This document shows positions 1-7,876 of a stretch of 39,259 nt of DNA, piece after piece (the stretch's first letter is position 1; every line of letters starts with the position of its first letter). Source of the stretch: Pirellulales bacterium (GTDB taxonomy: Bacteria > Planctomycetota > Planctomycetia > Pirellulales > JACPPG01). Both the position numbers and the translations under genes were made by a program. The notes beneath the pieces were generated by a model. That model saw only the letters and a list, made by a program, of their open reading frames with translations. It searched no databases and was not told where the DNA came from. The DNA lies in the NCBI GenBank assembly GCA_036490175.1, contig DASXEJ010000222.1, positions 1-39,259 on the forward strand, read 5' to 3'.

Positions 1-208
1 AGCCCAACACGGCATGTGCCGTAGGTGAGAGGTTGAATACTGCCGGCATGATGTCGACCTGGCCGTAGGCAGTAGCCGCCTGGAAAACCGCCTGCACGGC
101 AACGGCGTAGGCGGTCATCGCGAGAATGCGGGTCGAGGCGCGGCGCAGTGCAGTGCCTCGGAATGAGAACACGGACTTCACCCAGTTCTTACGGTCGTAC
201 TCAATCAT
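1..208 (-). CDS. Bestrophin-like anion channel, N-terminal fragment (runs off left edge)
   Basis: The minus strand is open from an ATG at 208 to the window edge (69 codons). The translation starts MIEYDRKNWVKSVFSFRG, continues with a hydrophobic segment around residues 27-48, and ends in SPTAHAVLG. Bacterial bestrophin-family proteins (PF01062 type, pentameric anion channels of the inner membrane) start the same way: a short basic-aromatic stretch, an arginine-rich amphipathic helix, a first membrane helix, then a His-x-x-x-G segment leading into the second helix. Only this N-terminal portion is present, so pore residues cannot be checked. No strong Shine-Dalgarno precedes the ATG. It lies 148 bases downstream of glutamate decarboxylase on the same strand, so co-transcription is possible. 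The family call rests on a short match and is moderately sure. Confidence 0.62.
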   Translation of the reverse strand, partial: MIEYDRKNWVKSVFSFRGTALRRASTRILAMTAYAVAVQAVFQAATAYGQVDIMPAVFNLSPTAHAVLG

Positions 209-301
209 GGCTGCGTGGTTCTACCGATGTCGTACCCGACCTGACGTTAACCTTTCCCCGAATCCAATCTCGCTGATCCTACCTTGCGGTGGTTATTGCA
301 G

Positions 302-334
302 GCAACCGTGGCTTACCACCGGTTGCGGGTTTTT
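302..334 (+). terminator. Hairpin followed by a T run, terminator-like on the plus strand
   Basis: GCAACCGTGG (302-311) pairs with CCA-C-CGGTTGC (316-326) with one bulged C and a CTTA loop. It is followed by GGG and five T (330-334). The T run lies on the plus-strand side, but both flanking genes are on the minus strand, so it does not obviously serve either of them. It may block antisense transcription or simply be a fortuitous hairpin. Confidence 0.35.
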
Positions 335-356
335 GGCTACTTCCCCTGGCCGTTAC

Positions 357-1745
357 CTAGCACACATGCTGCCGCTTCTGGATGGGAACGGTCTTTGGCG
401 CCGTTTCTGGGATGGCATCGATCTGTTTCAATCCGGCTATCACATCTTGGGCGAACTTTTCTGCCAGATCGCGGCTGAAGTTCTCCTTGACTACGGCGCG
501 CAATACGTGCGTTTCCTGCGCATTGGCCGGCAGCGGATAGGCCGGCACAATCCAGCCACGTTGTCGCAGGGCATCCGACAAGTGATAGAGAGTTTTAGGC
601 GATGCGTCCCGGTCTTTCAACTTCACGACAACCACGGGCAGGTATTTCGACTGGTTCAACAGTTCGAACCTTCCGGTATCGAGTAGCTTTTTCTCAAGAT
701 AACGAGCATTGCTCATTATGTTCTCAATCACCTGCCGATAGCCCGTGCGACCAAGCCGTAAAAAGTTGTAGTACTGAAGCAGGATTTGGCTACTTGGCTT
801 GGAAAAATTCAGACTGTAGTTGAACATCTCGCCGCCGAGATACGTGATTTTGTAGATCAATTCGGATGGCACGACGTGCTCGTCGCGAAATACTACGCTT
901 CCCATGCCCGGGTAAATTAAGCCGAACTTATGATTCGAGGCGTTGATCGAACGGACGTGGTCCAATCGGAAATCCCAGGCAAGATCCGGATAAGCGAAAG
1001 GGGCCACGAAGCCGCCGCTGGCTCCGTCGACGTGAATTGGGATGTCCCAGCCATTTTGCCGTTTGATTTTCTTGAGCAGCGTATTGATCTCGCCAATTTC
1101 GTCGATCTGGCCTGTGAACGTGGTGCCAAGGATGCAGCCCACGGCGGTGGTATTTTCGTCGATGTGGGCGGCCACTTTCTCAGCCGTTAGAATATGGCAG
1201 TCGGGCTCGAGCGGTACGATTCGCGCCTCGACGTCGAAGTAGAGGGCGAACTTCTCCCAGCAGGTATGCACGTCGGCCCCGAATACGACATTGGGCCGAT
1301 CCACATGCTTTCCCTCGGCAATCCGTCTCTTGCGCCAGGCCCATTTATGCGCCAGCAATCCGAGCATGATCGCCTCGCTCGAGCCGACCGTGGCAGTGCC
1401 CATCGGCCGGGCGTCCTTGGGTGCGTGGAAGAGTCGCGCCAGCATGCTGATGACGCGCTGGTGGATTTCGTCAGTCTGCGGATACTCGTCTTGATCAATT
1501 AGGTTTTTATTGGCGGTGTCTGCCAGCAGCCGTTCGGCCTGTGGCTCCATCCAGGTAGTGACAAAGCTGGCTAGATTCATGACGGGATTGCCGTCCAGAT
1601 TCATTTCGTCGCGGACCAATTGCAGTGCCACATCGGCCGGCAAGCCATCCTCGGGAATGGCGTATTTTGGTATCGGGCGCACGAAGCTGCGCGACGCATA
1701 TGCCGGCGCCAACTCTTCTTCGCTGTGGTGCTTGAGCGGTTTCAT
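357..1745 (-). CDS. gadB: Glutamate decarboxylase (PLP-dependent, GadA/GadB family)
   Basis: This 462-residue protein matches the usual length of about 460 for bacterial glutamate decarboxylase, a cytosolic enzyme that converts L-glutamate and a proton to GABA and CO2. The N-terminus has the family pattern FVRPIPKYAIPEDG and the conserved DEYPQTDEI segment. Substrate and cofactor motifs follow: GTATVGSSEA, HVDGASGGFVAPF, and the PLP lysine in SINASNHKFGLIYPG, which is Lys273 by codon count. The C-terminus continues with a basic tail (KRQHVC). The ATG at 1745 gives the family's usual N-terminus, although the ribosome site is weak (AGAAA). The bestrophin-like channel lies downstream on the same strand. 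No glutamate/GABA antiporter is visible, so whether it serves acid resistance or GABA metabolism is open. The family assignment is very secure. Confidence 0.95.
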   Translation of the reverse strand: MKPLKHHSEEELAPAYASRSFVRPIPKYAIPEDGLPADVALQLVRDEMNLDGNPVMNLASFVTTWMEPQAERLLADTANKNLIDQDEYPQTDEIHQRVISMLARLFHAPKDARPMGTATVGSSEAIMLGLLAHKWAWRKRRIAEGKHVDRPNVVFGADVHTCWEKFALYFDVEARIVPLEPDCHILTAEKVAAHIDENTTAVGCILGTTFTGQIDEIGEINTLLKKIKRQNGWDIPIHVDGASGGFVAPFAYPDLAWDFRLDHVRSINASNHKFGLIYPGMGSVVFRDEHVVPSELIYKITYLGGEMFNYSLNFSKPSSQILLQYYNFLRLGRTGYRQVIENIMSNARYLEKKLLDTGRFELLNQSKYLPVVVVKLKDRDASPKTLYHLSDALRQRGWIVPAYPLPANAQETHVLRAVVKENFSRDLAEKFAQDVIAGLKQIDAIPETAPKTVPIQKRQHVC

Positions 1746-1892
1746 AAGATTTCTGTGGTCTAGGGTAGGCCGTTCCCCAGGTTGATAATTGCAATCTAAG
1801 TTGCGTTATCCGCTTTCGGACGAATGTCTATGAGGATGCGCACGCGCCGGCAGTTCGGAAAATCTATTTCGCCGCGCGACGGTGTGCCTACG

Positions 1893-2711
1893 TCACTCCT
1901 CGGGCTTGAAGGAGACTTGCTGGGCTACGCCATTTTCAACCACCAGTGCCGTCGACTCGGACACTCTTTCCCAATGCTCGCTGATGCCGTCCAGCGGTTC
2001 GGACAGAATTAAGAGGCCGTCCGCGGGTAAGTCCTCGGTTTTGCCGCCTACTTCGTGCAGGGCGTGCAGATTGCGGCTGTGGTAAAGGCTGGGGGAGCGA
2101 TGGTCGCTCGAATATCGTACCGCGACAATCCGCTTGCCGTCGGCCACAGCCACGGTCATGTAAAGACCGTCTTGGACATGGTGTGCACGGCGGACGCGTT
2201 CGATCGTGCCGACCATCAGTGCCAGCGCTCGTAGAGGATCCTTGGCAAGTCCATAGGTTACCGCCAGATAGAGCATGGTCTCGCTGTCCGTTGAGCCGCG
2301 CATCTGAGGAAACAACTCTGGCGCGATCGCCATTTGCAAATCACGCTTTAGCTTGTCGAAGCCGCCGATTTCGCCATTGTGCTGGAAAAGATAGTGTTGA
2401 TGTCGGAAAGGATGGCAATTCGTGCGCTGGATCGCAGTGCCGCTAGTCGCCCGCACGTGTGCCAGGATCATGTGCGAGCGGACTTGTGCGGCTAGGTTCT
2501 GAAAATTATCGTCGTTCCAGGCCGGCTGCGTGTCATGGTAGACACCAGGCCAGGGGCGGCTGCCATACCAACCCAGCCCGAAGCCATCACCATTGACGGT
2601 GTAGATCGATCGCTGGGCGTGCTGGCTCTGCGCGACCAGCGAGTACTGCGGCTTGAACAGCAGGGTGTCGGCAAAGACTGGCGATCCGGCGTAACACAGC
2701 CAGCGGCACAT
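1893..2711 (-). CDS. Class II glutamine amidotransferase (YafJ/EgtC-like)
   Basis: This is a 272-residue N-terminal-nucleophile (Ntn) amidohydrolase. The start was moved from an upstream ATG (2741) to the ATG at 2711 because the mature protein must begin MCRWLCYAG, with Cys2 as the nucleophile after Met removal. Family motifs seen are AHVRATSGTAIQRTNCHPF, FQHNGEIGG and STDSETMLYL, which form the glutaminase site of GATase type 2 enzymes. There is no synthase domain, so this is the stand-alone YafJ/EgtC/DUG3 type, which acts as a gamma-glutamyl amidase or hydrolyses an amide of an unknown substrate. No ergothioneine genes are nearby, so EgtC function is not supported by context. It is flanked by minus-strand genes with gaps of about 110-150 bases and is probably its own transcription unit. 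Confidence 0.88.
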   Translation of the reverse strand: MCRWLCYAGSPVFADTLLFKPQYSLVAQSQHAQRSIYTVNGDGFGLGWYGSRPWPGVYHDTQPAWNDDNFQNLAAQVRSHMILAHVRATSGTAIQRTNCHPFRHQHYLFQHNGEIGGFDKLKRDLQMAIAPELFPQMRGSTDSETMLYLAVTYGLAKDPLRALALMVGTIERVRRAHHVQDGLYMTVAVADGKRIVAVRYSSDHRSPSLYHSRNLHALHEVGGKTEDLPADGLLILSEPLDGISEHWERVSESTALVVENGVAQQVSFKPEE

Positions 2712-2818
2712 GAGATTAGCTCGGATTTGTGAATGCAACACGATGAATTAACACGCGAGCGATAGTGTGGGCACCTAACAGCTGCGCCGGTCTCTCGTCA
2801 TTGATCATTTCGCGAACA

Positions 2819-4009
2819 TCATTTTTTCAAAAACTTCACGCATACGGGACGTGGAATCTCGACCGAGTGGTTGGTCGGTTCTAGCTTTCCACTAGCCTGA
2901 TCTATGCGAAATACATTGATGGTATCTGAGTCCTGATTGGCTGCCAGCAAGAACTTGCCGTCGGGATCGATGCCAAAATTGCGGGGGGTCTTTCCTCCTG
3001 TCGGCTGGTGCCCAGCGGGCCACAGTCCGCCCGTGGCTGGATCAATCGTAAAGATCGCGATGCTGTCGTGGCCGCGGTTCGAACCATATAGAAACTTACC
3101 CGACGGATGAACGCGCACTTCCGCCGTAGTGTTCTCGCCGGAAAATCCCTCGGGCAGTGTGCTCACCGTGGCAATTGGCTTGAGCGTGCCACGCTGCGCA
3201 TCATAAGTGAATGCAGTGACGGTCGACTTCATCTCATTGATCACATACGCAAACTGGCCATTGGGGTGAAACACGAAATGGCGTGGGCCCGACCCCGGCG
3301 GCACCGAGACCGAGGCAGGGTCATTGGCCGTGAGTGTTCCCTTGGCCGGATCAAACCTGTAGATCATTACCTTGTCGAGTCCCAGATCGGCGACAAATGC
3401 GAAATGGTTCGCGGCATCGAGATTGATCGAATGCGGATGTGGGCCTTCCTGCCGGCCGGGGTCGACGCTCTTACCCACGTGCCGGACAGTGCTGGATGCA
3501 GGAGCGACCTTACCGTCGCTGCCGATCGGCAACACGGCCGCGGTGGCTCCGCCATAATTGGCCACAAGCACGTTCTTGCCCTGTCGATCTACCACCAGAT
3601 GGCAGGGACCGGCGCTGGTGGACGATTGATGGTTCAACGCGCTGAGCTTGCCGGTAGATGGATCGAGAGCGAACGCGGTGACCGCGCCGCTACCGGTGTC
3701 CGTGTAATCTCCCACTTCACTGACAGCGTAGAGAAACCGGTGGTTAGGATGTATCGCCACGAACGAAGGGTTTTTCACATTACCGCTTGCGGACAACCGC
3801 TTTAGCGCGCCGGTGTCCAAATCGAGCTCGCAGGTATAGACCCCCTCGTCCGTGCCGGACGTGTATGTGCCGACGAACACTAGGCAAGTATTGCTGGCTT
3901 GATCTTTATTGTCAGCGGCGTGACCCGCGGCGAGTGGACCGGCAAACGGTATGGAGCTTGTCATGAGAATGGCGAGCAGTATTGTTGTCAGGCGGTATGT
4001 CATGCGCAT
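2819..4009 (-). CDS. Secreted lactonase-family seven-bladed beta-propeller (6-phosphogluconolactonase-like)
   Basis: The protein has 396 residues (394 from the second ATG at 4003). Residues 1 to about 31 form a Sec signal peptide (TTILLAILMTSSIPFAG, then an Ala-rich cleavage region). The rest carries the repeated blades of the lactonase/YbhE family (PF10282): LVFVGTYTSGTDEGVYTCEL at the start, then FVAIHPNHRFLYAVSE, GPCHLVVDRQGKNVLVANYG, PHSINLD, GPRHFVFHPNGQFAYVINE, VRVHPSGKFLYGSNRGHDSI and GIDPDGKFLLAANQDS. Cytosolic family members hydrolyse 6-phosphogluconolactone. This one is exported, so its substrate is more likely an extracytoplasmic sugar lactone, or it only serves as a scaffold. It stands alone, with no pentose-phosphate genes around it. 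The fold is secure and the substrate unknown. Confidence 0.85.
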   Translation of the reverse strand: MRMTYRLTTILLAILMTSSIPFAGPLAAGHAADNKDQASNTCLVFVGTYTSGTDEGVYTCELDLDTGALKRLSASGNVKNPSFVAIHPNHRFLYAVSEVGDYTDTGSGAVTAFALDPSTGKLSALNHQSSTSAGPCHLVVDRQGKNVLVANYGGATAAVLPIGSDGKVAPASSTVRHVGKSVDPGRQEGPHPHSINLDAANHFAFVADLGLDKVMIYRFDPAKGTLTANDPASVSVPPGSGPRHFVFHPNGQFAYVINEMKSTVTAFTYDAQRGTLKPIATVSTLPEGFSGENTTAEVRVHPSGKFLYGSNRGHDSIAIFTIDPATGGLWPAGHQPTGGKTPRNFGIDPDGKFLLAANQDSDTINVFRIDQASGKLEPTNHSVEIPRPVCVKFLKK

Positions 4010-4127
4010 GCGTCCGAATGATTGTGGGTAAAGTCACGGTGGCCGACAGTTTAACAGGCGCGGCGCGCACCGCCAAACGAGCGCAGATTTAGAAAGGTAG
4101 ACCGAATGAGCGAGATTCCGCCCGATC

Positions 4128-4898
4128 TTACATCGGCTTGGCAAATGAGATCACGGTCCAGTCCGACAGGTCGGCGTCGGTGAACCAGCGCGTGTCGCCG
4201 GCCTCGACGATGGTTTTGCGGTGTGGATCGTATTGGATGTCTTCATCACGCCAATAGTCCAAACCCAGCGACAACGCTGCCGATCCCGTCAGACGCACCC
4301 GGGCTTCGCACCACACGCGGTCGGTTCCCGGTGGCAGGGTCGAGCGGCCGCAACCATACCAATGCCAGACCTTCTCCGGCCGGTCGCTCACTTTGAGCGT
4401 TGCGGCACCGCCGCCAAACGTCGCCGGCAGTTCTAAAAATCGGTTCCCGGCGAGCGAGCCATCGCCGAACCACGGCTTGCGCATGTAAAGCCCGCCGCAA
4501 ATTGTGTCATCGAAATTCTCTTGCTTGAGCACGCGGTCTGCACCGTCGACCACGGCGTGCAGCGCGAGCCAATCGACCTCGACCTTGCCAGGCTCATTGC
4601 GTCGGCGTGTGTCCTGAATCGCCTCGAGCCAAGCGATCGCGGCTTGCATCCCCGGCGGTGGCGTGCGACGTTTGACGATCCCGTTTGGTGGCCCCGAGTT
4701 AGGAGGGGGCCCAAGAAAGCCTAGCGGCTTAGGTGCCCCTTTCGCCTGGTCGTCTAAGGGATCGAGAGACGCTCTCTCATTCACAGGCGACGAATCGTCT
4801 GCGCCCCTCGACACCGTCTCGGCCGACATGGTCACGGCCAAAGTCGTAACGCAATAAAACCTGATCGCGGCGACTACCGCCGGGTAGATGCGCATCAT
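4128..4898 (-). CDS. Secreted protein of unknown function
   Basis: The frame is open far upstream, but that part overlaps the next gene (4985-6286) antiparallel to no known domain. The tandem ATG at 4898/4895 is preferred because it is followed by a signal peptide (hydrophobic stretch VVAAIRFYCVTTLAVTMSA) and preceded by GGTGA. This gives 256 residues. After the signal comes a Pro/Gly-rich linker (about residues 55-80), a helix (MQAAIAWLEAIQDTRR), and a beta-rich part with LHAVVDGADRVL, FLELPATFGGG, WHWYGCGRSTLPPG and SLGLDYWRDEDIQYD. I do not recognise the family. The aromatic-rich second half could be a jelly-roll or carbohydrate-binding fold, but this is a guess. It is 86 bases downstream of an unknown Tat protein on the same strand and is probably in one operon with it. 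Confidence 0.6.
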   Translation of the reverse strand: MMRIYPAVVAAIRFYCVTTLAVTMSAETVSRGADDSSPVNERASLDPLDDQAKGAPKPLGFLGPPPNSGPPNGIVKRRTPPPGMQAAIAWLEAIQDTRRRNEPGKVEVDWLALHAVVDGADRVLKQENFDDTICGGLYMRKPWFGDGSLAGNRFLELPATFGGGAATLKVSDRPEKVWHWYGCGRSTLPPGTDRVWCEARVRLTGSAALSLGLDYWRDEDIQYDPHRKTIVEAGDTRWFTDADLSDWTVISFAKPM

Positions 4899-4984
4899 GG
4901 GAGATTCACCGCGTAGAGGGCAGAGTTTCTTGTTCTGCGTCGACGATCGGCCGTCTGCCCCGCCGCGTGATCTGCCACGCGCGA

Positions 4985-6286
4985 TCAGCTTTGGGCAAAC
5001 GTCGATGTGTTCGGCACCTGATAACGGACGGCCAAATGCGGAGTTTCCATCCTCTTTTGCCCGCTCCCCAACGATAGCATGCCGGCTGCCACCAGGCCGG
5101 ACGTCAGTAGCGTCCGCTCGATGGGATAGGGGGTTTTTCCGGTCAGAAACGTCTCTTCGGCCTTTGACATCAGTTCGGCCGAGTAGGTGACATTGGGGTT
5201 GGGGGGGAGATAAAAGAGTGTCGAGAGTGGCTCCGACTGGTTTTTCAGACGCGCTGCGAAGGTAAAGTCTCCCACCAAGCCGTTCATCAAAAGCATCGTC
5301 GCGCGGACACCGTCCGCGTATTCGAACCGGTAGCAGGCAGGGTCCTTGACCCACTGTTGAATCTGCTCGCGGGTTGGATAACGATCGCTAAAGCTCTCTG
5401 GCTGCGCTAGTGTTTGAGTGCGGCTGAGACAGGCCGCGAATAAGTCGGGATCCCATCCCCCGGCGGACCAACTGCCCGCGTCCATGGCCTTCCACACGGC
5501 GTCGCCGCGCAGTCCCTGCATGGCTACGACGCCGGTCTCGCCCCCGCGGCGCCGCTCCGCCATGCACTGAATTACTTCCAGAGCATGAAAGTCGTAGCTG
5601 TCCAAGCCGCCAATGGCCACGCACATCAACTCTTCGATCTGGGCGCCATGGGGCATATCGATCGACGGCATGCGCCAGGTCACTGGCAGCGACGATCCGG
5701 CGAGAAACGGGAAATTCAATGCCCGCGAGGTCTCGACCATTTCCTTGGCCCACTCCCATTTCCAGGACAGGTGCTTGTCGTTGAACACCGGCGTAGTGCG
5801 GCCCTCGCTGCGGAAGACGTCGGTCACTTGTTTGAAGAATTCATAGCGCGGATATTTTTTCTGTCCAAGCTCGTTATCGGGATAATCGCCGTGCTCGCCA
5901 ATGATCAAAACGGCGTCGACGGCAAGTTGCCCCGTGCCGGCGCGCAACGCTTCGGCGATCGTGGGATAGATCTTGAAGCCGAACTCCTCCGCGCGTTTGC
6001 GGCTCAGGTCGATTTCGGGAAATTGATCGACGTATGCCGAGACGACCTCGAATGGCGGTCGGTGCCAACGTCCTTGCAGTGGATAGCCGACCAGGAATCT
6101 TTCGCCCATGTGCCAAGCGTGTGAGTGATAACGCCATTCCGTCGTGATGATAGCCAGCCGCTTGCGGGGCTGCTGTGCGGAGTTCGCGGCGCGAGCGGCA
6201 GCGAGTTCTCCAATTCCGAGTCCGCCGATTCCCGTCGCGGCAAGTCCGCCACCCACGGTTCCGAGAAAGTTTCTACGAGTCAACAT
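4985..6286 (-). CDS. Tat-exported protein of unknown function
   Basis: The protein has 433 residues and opens with a twin-arginine signal, MLTRRNFLGTVGGGLAATG, ending near AAARAANSA. The mature part begins with a beta-alpha unit (KRLAIITTEWRYHSHAWHM) and contains VDAVLIIGEHGDYPDNELGQ, YEFFKQVTDVF and TPVFNDKHLSWKWEWA. It ends in a segment (YPIERTLLTSGLVAAGMLSLG) similar to the tail seen in Gfo/Idh/MocA-like proteins. No NAD-binding glycine motif of that family is visible at the N-terminus, so I do not call it an oxidoreductase. It lies 69 bases below the DUF1501 gene on the same strand and probably shares its transcript. Related twin-arginine hypothetical proteins beside DUF1501 genes are common in planctomycetes, as far as I recall. 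Confidence 0.75.
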   Translation of the reverse strand: MLTRRNFLGTVGGGLAATGIGGLGIGELAAARAANSAQQPRKRLAIITTEWRYHSHAWHMGERFLVGYPLQGRWHRPPFEVVSAYVDQFPEIDLSRKRAEEFGFKIYPTIAEALRAGTGQLAVDAVLIIGEHGDYPDNELGQKKYPRYEFFKQVTDVFRSEGRTTPVFNDKHLSWKWEWAKEMVETSRALNFPFLAGSSLPVTWRMPSIDMPHGAQIEELMCVAIGGLDSYDFHALEVIQCMAERRRGGETGVVAMQGLRGDAVWKAMDAGSWSAGGWDPDLFAACLSRTQTLAQPESFSDRYPTREQIQQWVKDPACYRFEYADGVRATMLLMNGLVGDFTFAARLKNQSEPLSTLFYLPPNPNVTYSAELMSKAEETFLTGKTPYPIERTLLTSGLVAAGMLSLGSGQKRMETPHLAVRYQVPNTSTFAQS

Positions 6287-6355
6287 CGAGATGCCTGCGA
6301 AGAGGAGTGATTCGTGGGTGATTTAGTCGGGAATTCCCTAATGTCGACGAACCGC

Positions 6356-7873
6356 TTACGCGAGGATGTCGTGGACAACGTGGCCATGGACGTCGGTCAG
6401 GCGAAAGTCGCGACCGGCATAGCGGAAAGTGAGACGTTCGTGGTCCAAACCTAGCTGGTTGAGGATGGTGGCCTGCAGGTCGTGAACGTGTACTTGATTC
6501 TCGACGACGTTAAAACCCAACTCGTCTGTCTTGCCGTACTCCATGCCAGGTTTAATTCCGCCGCCCGCCATCCACAAGCTAAACGCTTGCGGATGGTGAT
6601 CCCGTCCCAAGCTGCGTCCCAGCGCCACATTCGACTCGACCATGGGCGTGCGGCCGAACTCGCCCCCCCACACAACCAGTGTCTCGTCGAGTAGTCCGCG
6701 CTGGCGCAGATCCTTGACGAGAGCCGCGGCGCCACGATCTGTGTCGCCGCAATTCTTGGTATGGTTGCCAACGAGATCACTGTGGGCATCCCATCCTTCG
6801 TTGTAGATGCTGATGAACCGCACACCGCGCTCGACCATTCTTCGCGCCAACAGGCAGGCGCGCGCAAATGATGGTTTGGCCGGATCGACGCCATACATAT
6901 CGAGCGTAGACTGCGATTCGCTCTTCAGCTCCATCAATTCTGGCGCCGAGGTTTGCAGCCGGAACGCCATTTCGTAGGAAGCGATGCGGGTAGCTATCTC
7001 AGGATCGCCGACCGATGCCAAATGTTCGCGATTCAACTTAGCGACCAGGTCGAGCGTGTCGCGCTGCGAGCGGCTATCAATTCCGGCAGGACTCGAGACA
7101 TCGAGAATCGGGTCCCCTTGATTGCGGAAGCGAACACCGGAATAAACGGTCGGCAAGAATCCACTCGACCAGTTGGCCGCGCCGCCACTAATGCCAGTGC
7201 CGGTTGACATGACAACAAATGCCGGCAGGTCGGTCGTCTCGGCACCCAGGCCGTAGGTGGCCCATGAGCCCATGCTGGGACGGCCTGGCTGCGAGAACCC
7301 TGTATTTATAAAAAGCTGCGCAGGCGCATGATTGAACTGGTCGGTACGCATCGAACGAACGAGACAAATGTCGTCTACGACGCCGGCCAATTGAGGCAAT
7401 ATATCGGCAATCTCCGTTCCGCTCTGGCCATGTCTGGCAAATTTAAAGCGAGGTCCGAGCGCTGCCGCATCGGCGCGTATAAAGGCGTAGCGCTGGCCAC
7501 CGATAACTTCCGGCGGAATCGATTTGCCCTCGTATTTGGCGAGCGCCGGTTTGTAGTCGAACAGGTCGAGATGGCTAGGCGCGCCCGCCATGAATAAGTA
7601 GATCACAGACTTTGCCCGTGGCGCAAAATGTCCTGCCTTAGAGGCAAGCGAATCTGTGGGAGCGTTAGCTGCCGCTCGCAGGTGGCGAGGTTCCTTGAAC
7701 GCATTGGTGAGCAACGAGGCTAACGCGATCTTTCCCAGACCGAGTCCGCTGTCTTGCAAGAACAAACGGCGCGATTGTCGTGTCGCGGCCTGAAGCGCGT
7801 CCGCGGTGAAGGAAGCCGGCATGCTCATGTGTCCGCCATTCAGGCGGGCGCCTTGTTCTGGGTAAGTAGGCAT
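6356..7873 (-). CDS. DUF1501 domain protein (sulfatase-like fold), Tat-exported
   Basis: The protein has 505 residues. A twin-arginine motif SRRLFLQDSGLGLGKIAL lies at residues 34-51, so the true start may be one of the internal ATGs (residues 16 or 18). The ATG at 7873 is kept because it is only 3 bases after the stop of the upstream gene and AAGGAA precedes it. DUF1501 (PF07394) features follow: KSVIYLFMAGAPSHLDLFDYKP, GQSGTEIADILPQLA, FNHAPAQLFINTG, GSWATYGLG, VWGGEFGRTP, GRDHHPQAFSLWMAGGG and a C-terminal HDLQATILNQLGLDHE. The fold belongs to the alkaline-phosphatase/sulfatase superfamily, with unproven activity. In planctomycetes this family is almost always paired with the DUF1549/DUF1553 cytochrome-type gene, as here, and probably works with it in the cell envelope. 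Confidence 0.93.
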   Translation of the reverse strand: MPTYPEQGARLNGGHMSMPASFTADALQAATRQSRRLFLQDSGLGLGKIALASLLTNAFKEPRHLRAAANAPTDSLASKAGHFAPRAKSVIYLFMAGAPSHLDLFDYKPALAKYEGKSIPPEVIGGQRYAFIRADAAALGPRFKFARHGQSGTEIADILPQLAGVVDDICLVRSMRTDQFNHAPAQLFINTGFSQPGRPSMGSWATYGLGAETTDLPAFVVMSTGTGISGGAANWSSGFLPTVYSGVRFRNQGDPILDVSSPAGIDSRSQRDTLDLVAKLNREHLASVGDPEIATRIASYEMAFRLQTSAPELMELKSESQSTLDMYGVDPAKPSFARACLLARRMVERGVRFISIYNEGWDAHSDLVGNHTKNCGDTDRGAAALVKDLRQRGLLDETLVVWGGEFGRTPMVESNVALGRSLGRDHHPQAFSLWMAGGGIKPGMEYGKTDELGFNVVENQVHVHDLQATILNQLGLDHERLTFRYAGRDFRLTDVHGHVVHDILA

Positions 7874-7876
7874 GCA

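Noticed and set aside
126..686. Plus-strand frame of 186 codons
   Set aside because: It runs antisense through the C-terminus of glutamate decarboxylase and the gap; no domain, signal or ribosome site.
4899..5354. Upstream extension of the 256-residue secreted protein
   Set aside because: It overlaps the 3' end of the Tat protein gene, is Arg/Gly-rich and has no ribosome site; the signal peptide begins at 4898.
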